Shown piece after piece: positions 18,132 through 26,597 of a DNA stretch of 64,000 bases (its first letter is position 1; every line of letters starts with the position of its first letter). This stretch comes from JBMNIZ01 sp050951405. GTDB taxonomy: Bacteria; Bacillota; DULZ01. The notes under the pieces were generated by a model. It was not told the origin of the DNA. It saw only the letters and a list, made by a program, of their open reading frames with translations, and ran no database searches. The stretch spans positions 170,640 to 234,639 of the forward strand of contig JBMNIZ010000015.1 of assembly GCA_050951405.1 (NCBI GenBank), read 5' to 3'. The translations under genes and the position numbers were made by a program.

Positions 18132-19493
18132 TCAGGAGGCTAAAATTCCCCTGGCTTTAATCAATCGATAGATCACTTGCAGATTGGCCATCAGGGCAAG
18201 CAGCCACAAGGCGATAAACTCCAGATTGAAAATACCTCCCAGGGCGATGATGGCCAACCTGCCATCTCGATTGACCGGCAGATAACTTAGCCATCCCTCT
18301 TCTTGCGGGTAATATTCTTTTCCAGTCAGATTTTTCATCTTTTCTTTCGAAAGCATGGAAAGGGGCGAAGCCGCCAGGGCCAAAAAGGCCGGGAAAAGTG
18401 CCGCCTGCTGCCCTCCCTGAGCAAAAATCAGCCCGGCTGTCATCCCCCCGATTAAAAGGGCATCGCTATAACGGTCAATGATGGAGTCAAAATACGCGCC
18501 AAAAGCCGTCTCCTGATATTTTAGCCGGGCCACTTCCCCATCAACACCGTCGATAATGGAAGCGGTTTGGGCCAAAATGCCGCCCATGAAACCGAAGCCC
18601 AGGGCAAATAACAGGGAAGCAGCCAGGCACATGAGGCCGTTTATTGCCGAGTAAAAATTCGGTTTGAAGGGCAAGGACACCAGCAAAGAAGTCAAGCGCA
18701 AAGAAAGAGGCCGGTTGAAGTAGCGGGCCACCACCCCATCCCGGGGAGAAGCCAGCATGGATAAAAGCTTTTTCTTGGCAAGCTCCAGGTCTGCCGGCTC
18801 ATCCACATCCAGCCAAAAGCAGTCTCCAATCTGAAAGGCCCGGAGATCTCCCCTGTCAAGCACCGGGGAAAGGGCTTGGCTCAAATTCCCCCAACCCTTT
18901 TCCACTGCACTGGCCAGCTCGGCCAGGACTGCCGGGGAAAAGCAAAAACAGCCGCAATCCACACCGTTAAAATCGCTGATGTTTTTCCCCAAAAGGCGGA
19001 TTATCCCTTCCTCATCCACCTGAACCTTTGTGGCCTCCTCCAGTTGGTAAACTGACTGGAGCCGCCGGTCAACAGCCAAAAAAGCCTTGGCTTCCCCGTT
19101 TTTTTCTTCCTGTAAAAAATCAAGGAAAGAAGTCAGAAGTTTCGGTTCCAGCAAATGATCGGCCATCAGGACCAAAAACCTTTCTTCCCTGTCAAAGAAG
19201 GGAAGAGCGGCCAGGAGAGAGCCGGCATTGCCTTCCGGCCAGCGGGGGTTGTCGGCATAATCGATAGTCACCCCCCAGCGGCTGCCGTCCCGGCAGAAGT
19301 CCTTGATTTTCTGCCCTTGATAACCTGTCACAATAACAAAATCGGTTATGCCCGCTTTTTTGGCCGTCAGAATTGCCCTTTCAATTAAAGGCAACCCCAG
19401 AAGGGGCAGCAAGGGCTTGGGCAGATGACCGGAGCCTGCCGCATCCTTCATCCTTTCCCCAGCCCCGGCTGCCAGGATAACTGCCCGCATCAT
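18132..19493 (-). CDS. fused nucleotidyltransferase / CDP-alcohol phosphatidyltransferase (IPCT-DIPPS type)
   Basis: 453 aa. Residues 1-245 are a sugar-phosphate nucleotidyltransferase-like domain (VILAAGAGERM at 5-15, KPLLPLLG at 26-33, and LMADH at 109-113 in the metal-binding position). Residues 260-453 are a membrane CDP-alcohol transferase with a perfect DG-x2-AR-x8-G-x3-D-x3-D motif (Asp318 to Asp340) and several hydrophobic helices. This architecture matches the bifunctional CTP:inositol-1-phosphate cytidylyltransferase / di-myo-inositol-phosphate-phosphate synthase of thermophiles. Its ATG shares a base with the stop of ino1 (TAATG), so translation is coupled. The alternative is inositol-phospholipid synthesis; the nucleotidyltransferase half favours the soluble-solute route. 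Confidence 0.85.
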   Translation of the reverse strand: MMRAVILAAGAGERMKDAAGSGHLPKPLLPLLGLPLIERAILTAKKAGITDFVIVTGYQGQKIKDFCRDGSRWGVTIDYADNPRWPEGNAGSLLAALPFFDREERFLVLMADHLLEPKLLTSFLDFLQEEKNGEAKAFLAVDRRLQSVYQLEEATKVQVDEEGIIRLLGKNISDFNGVDCGCFCFSPAVLAELASAVEKGWGNLSQALSPVLDRGDLRAFQIGDCFWLDVDEPADLELAKKKLLSMLASPRDGVVARYFNRPLSLRLTSLLVSLPFKPNFYSAINGLMCLAASLLFALGFGFMGGILAQTASIIDGVDGEVARLKYQETAFGAYFDSIIDRYSDALLIGGMTAGLIFAQGGQQAALFPAFLALAASPLSMLSKEKMKNLTGKEYYPQEEGWLSYLPVNRDGRLAIIALGGIFNLEFIALWLLALMANLQVIYRLIKARGILAS

Positions 19494-20584
19494 TAACGCT
19501 CCCTTTTGCCTGCAATAAATTCTTCCACCATCTGTGCCGCCTCCCCATCGGTATACTGGACAGGCGGGCTTTTCATGGTATAGGCGGAAATGGAAGTGAG
19601 CACTCCTCCAATACCCCGATCAAGAGCCAGCTTCATACAGCGGATGGCATCCAGCATCACTCCGCCGCTGTTGGGAGCGTCCTCTACCGCCAGCTTTAAT
19701 TCCAGGGTTAAAGGTACCTGGCCAAAACCAAGTCCATTCATATGGATATAACAGATCTTTTGATCATCCAACCAACGGATATAGTCGCTGGGGCCGATAT
19801 GAATATTTCCCGGGTCCAGGGGTGATGCCAGCTGGGACTGCACCGACTGAGTTTTGGATTTTTTCTTGGAAGCCAAGCGCTTATGATTAAGCATGTTCAG
19901 AAAATCCGTGTTGCCGCCGAAATTCAACTGATAAGTATTCTCCAGTTTCACCCCTCGTTTTTCAAAAAGATTGGTCAAGACCCGGTGAACAATGGTAGCC
20001 CCTACCTGACTTTTTACATCATCTCCGATAATGGGAATTTTCCGCCGGCGGAATTTCTCTTCCCACTCCGCGTCGGAAGCGATAAAAACGGGCATGGCAT
20101 TAATAAAACCGATCCCGGCTTCCAGGCAAGCCTCCGCATAAAAACGGGCTCCTTCCTCGCTGCCCACAGGCAGATAGTTAATCAACATTTCGGCGCCGCT
20201 ATCTTTTAATACTTTGACCACATCACAGGATTTGGCGTCTTTCACCTTAAAAGCCCTGGTGGCATCGAATTCCTCCATATGCGGGGAAACCCCGTCCAGG
20301 ACCGGACCCATTTCCACTTTCACCTGGTAGTCGGGCATATCCGGCCAAAAAACTTTAGTACAATTGGGCTCGGCAAAAATTGCCTCTTTTAAATCACGCC
20401 CGACTTTTCTTTCATCCACATCAAAAGCAGCTACCACTTCAATATCCTCCGGCCGGTAGCCGGCCAGTTCAGGATGCATCAATCCAACAGTATTTTCCGG
20501 ATTGTTTTTGTAAAACTCAATTCCCTGCAAGAGAGCAGAGGCACAATTACCGATGCCTGCTAGAGCAATTTTGATCTTACCCAT
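19493..20584 (-). CDS. ino1: myo-inositol-1-phosphate synthase
   Basis: NAD-dependent isomerase converting glucose-6-phosphate to L-myo-inositol-1-phosphate, 363 aa, the short archaeal/actinobacterial type. It has an N-terminal Rossmann motif (ALAGIGNCASALLQG), a FINAMPVFIASD region, DDVKSQVGATIVHRVL and NFGGNTDFLNM, all hallmark blocks of the family. The ATG at 20584 has GGAGGG upstream; 12 earlier in-frame codons lack a site. The product is the substrate of the cytidylyltransferase encoded immediately downstream in the same operon. Inositol phosphate synthesis is uncommon in Clostridia. Confidence 0.95.
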   Translation of the reverse strand: MGKIKIALAGIGNCASALLQGIEFYKNNPENTVGLMHPELAGYRPEDIEVVAAFDVDERKVGRDLKEAIFAEPNCTKVFWPDMPDYQVKVEMGPVLDGVSPHMEEFDATRAFKVKDAKSCDVVKVLKDSGAEMLINYLPVGSEEGARFYAEACLEAGIGFINAMPVFIASDAEWEEKFRRRKIPIIGDDVKSQVGATIVHRVLTNLFEKRGVKLENTYQLNFGGNTDFLNMLNHKRLASKKKSKTQSVQSQLASPLDPGNIHIGPSDYIRWLDDQKICYIHMNGLGFGQVPLTLELKLAVEDAPNSGGVMLDAIRCMKLALDRGIGGVLTSISAYTMKSPPVQYTDGEAAQMVEEFIAGKRER

Positions 20585-20732
20585 CTGTCTACACCCTCCT
20601 AAAATTATTTTTGTCGGCAATCCACAGGGATCTTCCCCTTGCTGTCTAGGAAAAATGTAACTCAGGACAGATCATCAACTGCCCAACCACTTTCTTGCAG
20701 TTACAACATAGAATTTCACCTCCCCAGTTCAA

Positions 20733-20756
20733 CAAAAAAGCCGCCCCGAGGGCAGC
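20733..20756 (-). terminator. terminator after the PHP phosphatase gene
   Basis: GCTGCCC/GGGCGGC 7-bp stem with one T-G pair and a 3-nt loop, followed by TTTTTTG on the minus strand. It makes the phosphatase monocistronic and separates it from ino1. Confidence 0.8.
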
Positions 20757-20762
20757 CCTTCT

Positions 20763-21584
20763 TTACTTCATACCAACCATATTAAGATCATAATCCTGGG
20801 CCTCCCCTGCAGTAAACAAAGTCAAGGTGCGAAAACCAGCCTGGAAGACCCTCTCTATTGCTTTTTCCAGATCTCGACCCAGGTCTTCTTCATGATGGGC
20901 ATCGGAACCAACAGTGACCCGCCTGCCTCCAAGCCTCCGAAATAGTTGCAGAGTCTCCAGACTGGGGAATGTATCGTTTATACCTTTCCGCAAAGCGGAA
21001 GTATTTACTTCCAAGGCCAGATCTTTTTTTACCATTTTTTCCAGTAAAGGCATAAGTTGGTATTCATAAAAACCTCTGGAATAGCTTCCTGGCGGCACGG
21101 ACCGGTGAAACCATTCCAGATGTCCGATTACCTGGAACAGACCTGAATCGATCATCTGATTGGTGGTCTGCAGATAATCGCCAATAAGCTTTTGCACAGC
21201 TTCCTCTTCCGCACCTCCTATCCTTAAAGATAAAAGGCTTGTACCCTGCACGTAGTGGATGGCCCCCATGAGAAAATCAAAATTCCACCCGGCCAAATAA
21301 TTGGCCAGTTCCGCTTCCTGCCTGGGGTCGTAATCCACCTCCAGCCCCACTTTAATCTCCAATCGACCGGCAAAAAGCTCCCGGCAACGGTCCACTTCCT
21401 GAAAAATCAGGGTAAAATCCGTCAAACCATAATTGATATCAGCAGGATTGAGAGTAAAATGCTCCGTCAGGGCCAGCTCCGGTATACCCAGCTTCACCGC
21501 CCGACGGCAGTACCCTTCCAGACTGGCGTCGCTATCCCGGGAGAATTCAGCGTGCAGATGATAGTCAGGTACTTTTAACAACAA
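20763..21584 (-). CDS. PHP-domain phosphatase (histidinol-phosphatase HisK-like)
   Basis: 273-aa PHP-family metal-dependent phosphoesterase. Metal ligands: DYHLH (His9, His11), ALTEHF, GLEVDY, GAIHY, GHLEWF, EVNTSA and GSDAHH, the full HisK set. The start is TTG (21584, or 21581) about 9 bases after GGAG; no ATG is available. Annotated homologues are histidinol-phosphate phosphatases, but no his genes are nearby. Its neighbour is the inositol-1-phosphate/CDP-inositol operon, and the DIP pathway needs a phosphatase for its last step, so a role on inositol phosphates is a testable alternative. It is transcribed from a CIRCE-controlled promoter. Confidence 0.88.
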   Translation of the reverse strand: MLLKVPDYHLHAEFSRDSDASLEGYCRRAVKLGIPELALTEHFTLNPADINYGLTDFTLIFQEVDRCRELFAGRLEIKVGLEVDYDPRQEAELANYLAGWNFDFLMGAIHYVQGTSLLSLRIGGAEEEAVQKLIGDYLQTTNQMIDSGLFQVIGHLEWFHRSVPPGSYSRGFYEYQLMPLLEKMVKKDLALEVNTSALRKGINDTFPSLETLQLFRRLGGRRVTVGSDAHHEEDLGRDLEKAIERVFQAGFRTLTLFTAGEAQDYDLNMVGMK

Positions 21585-21611
21585 AAAGCTTCACTCCAGT
21601 ATCTCTCTTCA

Positions 21612-21638
21612 TTAGCACTCACCAGGATTGATTGCTAA
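21612..21638. promoter_or_regulatory. CIRCE operator (HrcA heat-shock repressor site)
   Basis: TTAGCACTC-N9-GATTGCTAA against the consensus TTAGCACTC-N9-GAGTGCTAA: the left arm is 9/9, the right arm 8/9 and the spacing exact. It sits immediately downstream of the -10 box, where CIRCE normally overlaps the transcription start, and 28 bases before the phosphatase start. Confidence 0.9.
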
Positions 21639-21642
21639 CAGA

Positions 21643-21671
21643 ATTATAGCACTGCCTGCCTTTTCTGTCAA
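21643..21671 (-). promoter_or_regulatory. sigma-A promoter of the PHP phosphatase
   Basis: Perfect TTGACA and TATAAT with a 17-base spacer on the minus strand, directly upstream of the CIRCE operator. Confidence 0.9.
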
Positions 21672-21705
21672 ACTGTGGATATGATCCTCTGTCCAGCCCA
21701 AGACC

Positions 21706-22953
21706 CTACTTCTGTTTAATTCTCTTCCCCTCCCGAAGGCCCGGTTGCCTGGGATCGGCAATAACCAGATCCCCTTCTTCCAGCCCTTTCTTGATCAACA
21801 CTTCCCGGTCGGTCTCCAAACCGGTTTCCAGCTGCTGAATCTGCGCCTTTCCTTTTTTCACCACCCACACCGCCTTTCCTCCCTCATAGGCAAAGACGGC
21901 TGCTTTGGGCACCAGCAGCACATTTTCCTCCCTCTCCAAAGTGAACCTCACCGTCAGCAGATATCCGGGATAAATGGTCAGACCCGCAGGTAAGCGGGGT
22001 TCAATTACAACCCGCACTCTCTGTTCCTCCAAGCCAAGAGGGGAAACGGTCTTTTCGGCAAAAGGAGCCACCTTTACTACAGTTCCCGGAAAAACCAGAT
22101 CCTCATCCCTGTCGGTCTGGATCAGTTCCACTTCCATCCCGGGATAAAGAATTCCGGCGTCCTCCGTTAAAACAAAGCTTTCTACCTGATAATTCCCTTT
22201 CTGAAAGATACTCATCACTTGGGCACCAGGAGGAACCACTTCCCCTTTTTTCACCTGCAGCTGAGAAACAATACCGTCCAAAGGTGACAAAAGCCGAATG
22301 CCTTCCAGCTTATATTGCAGCAGGTCTATTTGGGCTTCCAAAGCCCTTTTCTTTCCGGCAAAAAACTGACGCAGGCCGCTGTCAGGCCGGTGAGATTGCA
22401 GGAACAGAGACAGAGCTTGCTCTTGCTGTTCCAGATTGTTTTGGGCCGCCGAATAAACGGCCTGGGACTTCTCATATTCGCTTGCGGTCAACGCCCCTTC
22501 TTCATACAGTTTCTTTATTTTCTGCAGATTGGTCTCCGCTTCAGCCAAATCCCGGCGGGCCTGCTCTAATTGAAGCTCCAGGATTTTTACTTGTGCTTCA
22601 TAAGGCTCATGCAAAGATTTCTTTTCCTCGCCGGCCAGTGCAGATAACTCGGATTGAAGTTGCTCCAGCTGCAGCTTTAGTTCCGTGTCGTCCAATGACA
22701 AAAGCAGGTCTCCTTCCTTCACCTCCTGCCCATCGGTCACAGGCAATTCCGCAATCTTTCCCCCGGATAAAGTGCAGACTGCCAGCTCTAGCCGGGGGAT
22801 GACCTTGCCTTCTTCCCGAATAGTCACGGCCAGGCTGCCCGTTTCCACCCGGACCAAGCCGGTTTCCAGCTCCTGCCCCAATCCGGAAATGAGCACCAGC
22901 AGGACAATCAGGACCAGGACCGACACAAAGACAATCTTCCATTTTCTTTTCAT
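21706..22953 (-). CDS. HlyD/MacA-type membrane-fusion (periplasmic adaptor) subunit
   Basis: 415 aa. N-terminal transmembrane anchor (KWKIVFVSVLVLIVLLVLISG), a lipoyl-like half (TDGQEVKEGDLLLSLDD), a long coiled coil (about residues 85-175, rich in Leu/Glu/Gln heptads), the second lipoyl half (LLSPLDGIVSQLQVKKGEVV) and a beta-barrel domain. This is the adaptor for an ABC exporter of the MacB type. The ATG at 22953 has GAGGAGAAGG upstream. It follows the FtsX-type permease gene by 19 bases, the last gene of the operon. In monoderms such trios export peptides, antibiotics or lipoproteins; the cargo is unknown. Confidence 0.92.
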   Translation of the reverse strand: MKRKWKIVFVSVLVLIVLLVLISGLGQELETGLVRVETGSLAVTIREEGKVIPRLELAVCTLSGGKIAELPVTDGQEVKEGDLLLSLDDTELKLQLEQLQSELSALAGEEKKSLHEPYEAQVKILELQLEQARRDLAEAETNLQKIKKLYEEGALTASEYEKSQAVYSAAQNNLEQQEQALSLFLQSHRPDSGLRQFFAGKKRALEAQIDLLQYKLEGIRLLSPLDGIVSQLQVKKGEVVPPGAQVMSIFQKGNYQVESFVLTEDAGILYPGMEVELIQTDRDEDLVFPGTVVKVAPFAEKTVSPLGLEEQRVRVVIEPRLPAGLTIYPGYLLTVRFTLEREENVLLVPKAAVFAYEGGKAVWVVKKGKAQIQQLETGLETDREVLIKKGLEEGDLVIADPRQPGLREGKRIKQK

Positions 22954-22972
22954 GGGATTCTCACCTTCTCCT

Positions 22973-25339
22973 CTACTCAATTGACTTTAAAACCTGCACC
23001 AGGCTTAGACGATGAACTTTCCTGGCTGCCGCACGCTGGGCCAGCCAGATGGCTCCGGCAGTAACCAAGAGGGAAATAAGAAAAGACAGAGGAGTCACCC
23101 GGCTGGGAATGGTATAAACATCGGTGCTGAGCGCTTCCGACATGCCGGCCAACATCAAGTAGCTCAAGGGAATAGCGGCGGCCATGCCGAAAAAACCCAA
23201 AAACCATTGCTCGAAAGTGATCACAGACAGCACTTCTTGCGCGGTCATTCCCATGACCATCATCGTGGCCAGTTCCCTGTTCCTCTCCGCCAAAGTGATT
23301 ACTGCCGAATTGTAAATAATGGCAAAACCGATGACAATGCCCAAGAAAGCATAAAAATAGATCATGCTGCCAAAAGAATCCATCAATTCCCGGGTTTTCT
23401 TCATCAATTCCCCTGTCTCAACAATCTCATTAACCACGGCACTGTCCCTGTACCGGTTTTTCAGAGAAGAAATGGAAGAGGAATCCATTTGAGCGGTAAA
23501 AGCAGTGACCAGCTTTCCTTGATGCAAAAAGTCCTGCAGTGCGCCCAGTTCCATATAAGCATTAATGCCTAAATACTGGGGGATCACCCCTGCTACCCGA
23601 ATTGCTTTGGTTTCCTCATTATTTGGCAAAAAAGGGCTTTCCAGCTGCAGCCAAGTACCCGGCTCCGCATCGAGAAGTTTGGCCAACCTTTCGGAAAGGA
23701 GGATACCGTCCCGGGGAGGAGCCAGCTGCCGGTAACCGGCATCGAGAATGCGATAATGCTGTCCCCCGGCCGGTATCCCCAGCAACAGCACATCTTTCTC
23801 CAACCATTGGTTTTTCAAGGTGACCGGCACTTCCGCCATGGGCTCCAAGCTGTTCATCCCGGGAAAACGGATCAGCTCTCCATAAACCTGATCCTGCTTC
23901 AGGGGGCGGCTGAAAATGATCTTTACATCGTAGGTCTCCACCTTTTCATACTGGTCATAAAGCATCATTTGCACCAGATCGTTCATGGACCAGGTGAAGC
24001 CTACCAGGGAGAAACTGACCATTATACCTAAGAAAACGAAAAGGCTCCGTCCCTTATTCCGGATAATATTGCGAACGGCCATTTTCCCTTGAATTGTGAG
24101 CATGTTCCAAACAAAGGGAAGTTTCTCCAGCAGTATTTTCTTCCCCACCGGAAGGCCCGGAGGCCGCATGGCTGCAGCCGGCTGCAGGGAAAGCACCGAC
24201 CGGCATCCCCCATAACCGGCCAGCGCGGCAATCCCGGTGGATAACAAGCTTCCGGAAATTGAATAAACAGGCGAAATCATCCCCATCTGACTGGGCATAT
24301 TAAAGAACATCTCATACAGTTTTGTGAAGGGACGGGCCAATGCCAGCCCCAAAAAAGCTCCCATCAGTCCCCCGGCAAAGCCGATAATCATGGCATAAAG
24401 CAAATAATGAGAGATTATTTCCCGGTCCGTATAGCCGAAACCTTTGAGCACACCAATTTGACCCCTCTGCTGCTCCACCATTCTCTTCAACATAATATAG
24501 AGAATGGCGCCGGCTATGGAAAGAAATAATAATGGTACAGCTTTTGCCGCCACTTCCAGTCCTTCCAGTTCCTGGATAAGGATCTGGTGACTGACCTGAT
24601 CTTCCCGGGGATAGATATTTATTAAGCCGTATTTTTTCAGTTCAGCTTCCAGCTTCAATTCCACGTCTTCATAATCGGCTCCCGGCAGCAAGGTAAAAAT
24701 AAGATTATTCACCCGGTCTCCTTCCTGAAACAGCTTCTTCATGGTCTCCCATGGGAGAAAAGCAACGCCAAAGGTCTCGGGAGAAGGAAACAAATCACCG
24801 CTGCCGCGTAGAGCATAAACGAACTCCGGACTCCTTCCCATACCCACCAGCCGGAGCTGCTGCCTTTTCCCGGCAATCAACACGGTGATCTCATCATTGA
24901 GTTCCAGGTTATTGGCGGCAAAAAAAGCGTTGTCCACCCACATTTCCAGGTCTTTTTCCCTAAGGGGCCTCCCCTCCATCAATTCCACGCTGTTTAAAGG
25001 ATTTTCCTCATTAAGGTCAAGAGAGATCAGCCTTAAAAAAACATTTTCCTCCCGCCCGGGTAAAAGGACCCTTGCTTCCTTGATGAGGCGCCCTTCCATC
25101 CGGTCAATTCCCTCAATGTTTCTTAACCTCTGTACTTCTCCTAAAGGCATGCCCTGGATCTCCGCAAAACCGTCCGCGAAATTATGTTGCGCGTAAAAAT
25201 CCCTTTGGGAGGCCTTTAAATTGTCGCTGAGAATTGAAAATAAGGTATAAATCATCAAGCCGATGACGATCACTACCAGGCAAGCGGCACAGGCTCCCCT
25301 ATTGTCATTCAAATCCCGAATTGTTTTTCTCCAAAGCAT
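22973..25339 (-). CDS. MacB/FtsX-type ABC transporter permease
   Basis: 788-aa permease. Two FtsX domains, each a set of transmembrane helices with a large extracytoplasmic domain in between: an N-terminal helix at about 17-38, then helices around residues 265-370, a fresh helix after the KMAVRNIIRNKGRSLFVFLG repeat (about 430-450), and the last helices at about 655-775. The ATG at 25339 overlaps the ATPase stop (TGATG), showing tight coupling; a GTG one codon earlier is possible. Together with the ATPase and adaptor it forms a complete MacAB-like efflux or mechanotransmission unit. Confidence 0.92.
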   Translation of the reverse strand: MLWRKTIRDLNDNRGACAACLVVIVIGLMIYTLFSILSDNLKASQRDFYAQHNFADGFAEIQGMPLGEVQRLRNIEGIDRMEGRLIKEARVLLPGREENVFLRLISLDLNEENPLNSVELMEGRPLREKDLEMWVDNAFFAANNLELNDEITVLIAGKRQQLRLVGMGRSPEFVYALRGSGDLFPSPETFGVAFLPWETMKKLFQEGDRVNNLIFTLLPGADYEDVELKLEAELKKYGLINIYPREDQVSHQILIQELEGLEVAAKAVPLLFLSIAGAILYIMLKRMVEQQRGQIGVLKGFGYTDREIISHYLLYAMIIGFAGGLMGAFLGLALARPFTKLYEMFFNMPSQMGMISPVYSISGSLLSTGIAALAGYGGCRSVLSLQPAAAMRPPGLPVGKKILLEKLPFVWNMLTIQGKMAVRNIIRNKGRSLFVFLGIMVSFSLVGFTWSMNDLVQMMLYDQYEKVETYDVKIIFSRPLKQDQVYGELIRFPGMNSLEPMAEVPVTLKNQWLEKDVLLLGIPAGGQHYRILDAGYRQLAPPRDGILLSERLAKLLDAEPGTWLQLESPFLPNNEETKAIRVAGVIPQYLGINAYMELGALQDFLHQGKLVTAFTAQMDSSSISSLKNRYRDSAVVNEIVETGELMKKTRELMDSFGSMIYFYAFLGIVIGFAIIYNSAVITLAERNRELATMMVMGMTAQEVLSVITFEQWFLGFFGMAAAIPLSYLMLAGMSEALSTDVYTIPSRVTPLSFLISLLVTAGAIWLAQRAAARKVHRLSLVQVLKSIE

Positions 25340-26043
25340 CACCAGCGTACCTCCTCGGGAGAAATGGGATGACGGTTAACTTCAACTTTGTCGATCACTC
25401 CGTCTTTTAAGTGGAAAATACGCTGGGCAATGGGAGCAATGGCCGTATTATGGGTAATGATCACCACTGTTTTGCCGTAAAGCCGACAGGAATCTGCCAA
25501 TAACTGCAACACCTGAATGCTGGTCTGAAAATCCAGGGCACCGGTAGGCTCATCGCAGAGAATCATTTCCGGATTTTTCACCAAAGCCCGGGCAATGGCC
25601 ACTCTCTGCTGTTCTCCGCCGGACAATTGGGAAGGAAAATGTTCCTTTCGATCTCCCAAACCTACTTTCTCCAAGAGTTCATCCACAGAAAGAGGATTTT
25701 TCGCAATCTGAGCCGCCAGATCAACGTTTTCATAAGCAGTCAAGTTGGGGATCAAATTATAAAACTGAAAAACAAAACCCACCTGGTTTCTCCGATAAAA
25801 AGTCAACTGCCTGGCATCGACTCGGTGCAAAGCCTGGTCCCGATAATACAGCTCCCCGCTGGTGGCCTGATCCATGCCCCCGATAATGTTCAAAAGAGTA
25901 GTCTTGCCGGAACCGCTTGGTCCCAGGACCACCACCAGCTCACCGCCGAACAAGTCCAGGTCAATTCCTTTCAGCGGCTCCACCTGCACATCCCCCATTT
26001 GGTAAACCTTGCGTAATTTCCTGGCCCGGATTACAGCTTGCAC
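25339..26043 (-). CDS. MacB/LolD-type ABC transporter ATPase
   Basis: 234 aa. Walker A LGPSGSGKTTL, Q-loop GFVFQFYNLIP, signature QLSGGEQQRVAIARAL, Walker B MILCDEPTGALD and switch His in IITHN. The DEPTGALD and FQ(F)YNLIP blocks are those of the MacB/LolD/FtsE family. GTG at 26043 with GGGGGAG five bases upstream is preferred over the upstream ATG at 26085, which has no ribosome site. First gene of a three-gene operon with the FtsX permease and HlyD adaptor. An upstream promoter was not identified with confidence. Confidence 0.93.
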   Translation of the reverse strand: MQAVIRARKLRKVYQMGDVQVEPLKGIDLDLFGGELVVVLGPSGSGKTTLLNIIGGMDQATSGELYYRDQALHRVDARQLTFYRRNQVGFVFQFYNLIPNLTAYENVDLAAQIAKNPLSVDELLEKVGLGDRKEHFPSQLSGGEQQRVAIARALVKNPEMILCDEPTGALDFQTSIQVLQLLADSCRLYGKTVVIITHNTAIAPIAQRIFHLKDGVIDKVEVNRHPISPEEVRW

Positions 26044-26235
26044 TGCTTCTCCCCCTTTCTGCCGCCGCTGCTCTCTCTTAATCATAGCTTTTTACCGTAT
26101 AATAATCCAGCCTAGCCGGCTGATGAATTTCCGCCAAAATCCAGTCCGCCACCCGAATTGAAAGCATGGCCTAGTAATTTCTAGAAAAATAGGTCTAAGA
26201 ACTGTCAGATAAGGCGAGAAGGGCATATTTGTCCC

Positions 26236-26265
26236 TTGACATAAAAAAATAAGGCATGCTAAACT
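26236..26265 (+). promoter_or_regulatory. promoter of the betaine transporter operon
   Basis: TTGACA and TAAACT with an 18-base spacer, about 30 bases before the riboswitch aptamer. Confidence 0.65.
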
Positions 26266-26296
26266 AATTAGCATAAATTAATTGAAAAAATCATAT

Positions 26297-26445
26297 GCAG
26301 GCCGAAGTCTCTTCATGAGCGCGGGGGAACCAACAACAAAAGGGGCGAATTTCCAGTTGCCATACTGCCATACTGGGATAGGGCTTACCCGGGTCCGAGC
26401 CCGTCAGCTAACCTCGTAGGCTTTAGCGGGCATAGCTGTTAAAGG
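26297..26445 (+). promoter_or_regulatory. cyclic di-AMP riboswitch (ydaO/yuaA type)
   Basis: The conserved ydaO core is present in order: GCGGGGGAACCAA, AGGGGCGAAT, GATAGGGC, GGGTCCGAGCCCGTCAGC and TAACCTCGTAGGC, with a variable hairpin between. This class binds c-di-AMP and usually switches expression off. About 150 nt separate it from the first gene, long enough for an expression platform; the actual terminator helix could not be drawn with confidence, although a T7 run precedes the GTG start. In related bacteria the class controls K+ and osmolyte uptake, which fits the downstream genes. Confidence 0.9.
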
Positions 26446-26597
26446 CAATCTTTTACCGGCAATCTCAGCCGTCTGCCTTTAATATTTAAGTCTTCGACCA
26501 TTTATATTCCTTTACGGTTTATTCATGAAATTAATTAAAGGAACTATGCCTGCCTTGGTCCCTGCTCAGGCCTGCGGACGAAAAGGGAGGTTTTTTT

